From the NCBI GenBank assembly GCA_947649215.1, contig CANSQW010000105.1:1-5422 (forward strand): a DNA stretch of 5,422 nt, read 5' to 3'. The position numbers and the translations under genes are program-made. This document shows, one piece after another, positions 4,787 to 5,422 of the stretch (positions are counted from its first letter, which is position 1; every line of letters begins with the position of its first letter). The notes under the pieces are model-generated. The model searched no databases, was not told where the DNA came from, and saw only the letters and a program-made list of their open reading frames with translations. Origin of the DNA: an uncultured bacterium. Its GTDB lineage: Bacteria; Actinomycetota; Coriobacteriia; Coriobacteriales; Eggerthellaceae.

Positions 4787-5422
4787 CTAGCGGAAGAACA
4801 CCGACGAGGCGCGGTCGTAGAAGGTGCCTCCGCCGCAGCGCAGGAGGGTGACGGGGTGGTCTGAGCGGCGCACGTAGACGCGGCGGACGGGGCGCTCGAA
4901 GAGCAGCAGCTCGCCGTCGGCGAACAGGGTGGCCTCGCGGAAGGCGTCGCGGTCGTCGAGGGCTACCTCCACCACGTCGCTCTCGCCGGTGACGATGGCG
5001 CGCGTGTGCAGGGTGTGGGGCGCGAGCGGCACCGCCACGAGCCCCTGGAAGCCCGGCGCCACGAGCGGGCCGCCCGCCGACAGCGCGTAGGCCGTCGAGC
5101 CGGTGGCCGAGGCCACCACCACGCCATCCCCCCGCATCTGCGCCACCGATGACCCGGAGATGCCGAGCGAGAACTCGATGATGCGGCCCATGGCGCCGCG
5201 GGTGACCGCCAGCTCGTTGAGCGCGTAGAAGGCGCGCGCGCCGCAGAGCCCCAGGCGGTTCACGCCGAAGCCGCCGTGCGGGTCATCCAGGCTCGCGCGC
5301 GCCGCCTCGGCCCGGCAGGCGTCGTCGCAGGAGGGCGGCACGTCGGGCAGCTCGCCGGCCTCCACCGGATCGGGCTCGCCGTCGCAGACCACGTCCACGC
5401 GCAGGGCCGCCCGGCGCTCGAC
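4787..5422 (-). CDS. nadK: NAD kinase, C-terminal part (5' end outside window)
   Basis: NAD kinase phosphorylates NAD to NADP in the cytoplasm using ATP or polyphosphate. The frame is open to the window edge, and 211 residues are visible before a TAG that is followed at once by a second TAG. Family hallmarks (numbered from the first visible residue): ALNE at 67-70, DG at 99-100, the signature ATGSTAYALSAGGP at 106-119, and the APHTLHTRAIV segment at 134-144. Near the end are FADGE (167-171) and the closing beta-rich stretch. The N-terminal GGDG motif must lie beyond the edge. The first visible residues, VERRAALRVDVV, match the strand that normally comes shortly before the ALNE motif. Here, however, about 50 residues separate them, including Cys13, Cys32, Cys36 and Cys60, so there is an insertion of roughly 40 residues. 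A GTG at 5398 is an in-frame valine, not the start, because the frame and homology continue upstream. The identification is firm; the role of the insertion is unknown. Confidence 0.95.
   Translation of the reverse strand, partial: VERRAALRVDVVCDGEPDPVEAGELPDVPPSCDDACRAEAARASLDDPHGGFGVNRLGLCGARAFYALNELAVTRGAMGRIIEFSLGISGSSVAQMRGDGVVVASATGSTAYALSAGGPLVAPGFQGLVAVPLAPHTLHTRAIVTGESDVVEVALDDRDAFREATLFADGELLLFERPVRRVYVRRSDHPVTLLRCGGGTFYDRASSVFFR

Noticed and set aside
4610..4864. Small plus-strand frames across the inverted-repeat element
   Set aside because: They overlap the nadK 3' end antisense, their translation only reflects the repeat arms, and no ribosome binding site stands out.

Overview
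The window is a GC-rich stretch from a bacterial chromosome. All five genes I can support are on the minus strand, so transcription runs from high to low coordinates. The gene content is housekeeping. High GC, a ribosomal protein S2 with a long acidic tail, and a LytR-CpsA-Psr (LCP)-type envelope protein suggest an actinobacterium. My best guess is the class Coriobacteriia (Eggerthella/Gordonibacter-like), but that placement is an inference from general character and not from a search.

In transcription order: (1) 5422-4787, the C-terminal part of an NAD kinase, cut by the window edge. (2) 4786-4397, a gene-free stretch of 390 bases. It holds a perfect 24-bp inverted repeat (4623-4646 and 4751-4774), a weak terminator-like hairpin, a strong-looking promoter (4525-4553) and a roughly 120-nt structured leader for rpsB. 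(3) 4396-3548, rpsB (ribosomal protein S2). (4) 3479-2613, tsf (elongation factor Ts), starting at GTG behind a strong Shine-Dalgarno. A GC-rich hairpin lies between rpsB and tsf. (5) A terminator-like hairpin (2563-2585), then 2542-1265, murA. (6) From 1252 off the left edge, a membrane-anchored LCP-family-like protein whose usual catalytic residues appear to be missing.

Functionally there are two blocks. rpsB-tsf is the classic translation pair, apparently driven by its own promoter and possibly controlled through its leader. murA and the LCP-like gene are 12 bp apart and form a cell-envelope block: MurA makes the first committed peptidoglycan precursor, and LCP proteins normally attach polymers to peptidoglycan. 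The hairpin between tsf and murA has a poor T-tract, so some read-through from the translation block into the envelope block is plausible.

I see no CRISPR array, tRNA, rRNA, transposase or phage gene. The points most worth a second look are the divergent LCP-like protein, the inverted-repeat element behind the NAD kinase gene, the cysteine-containing insertion in the NAD kinase, and the leader hairpin of rpsB. No wholly new multi-gene system is evident here.
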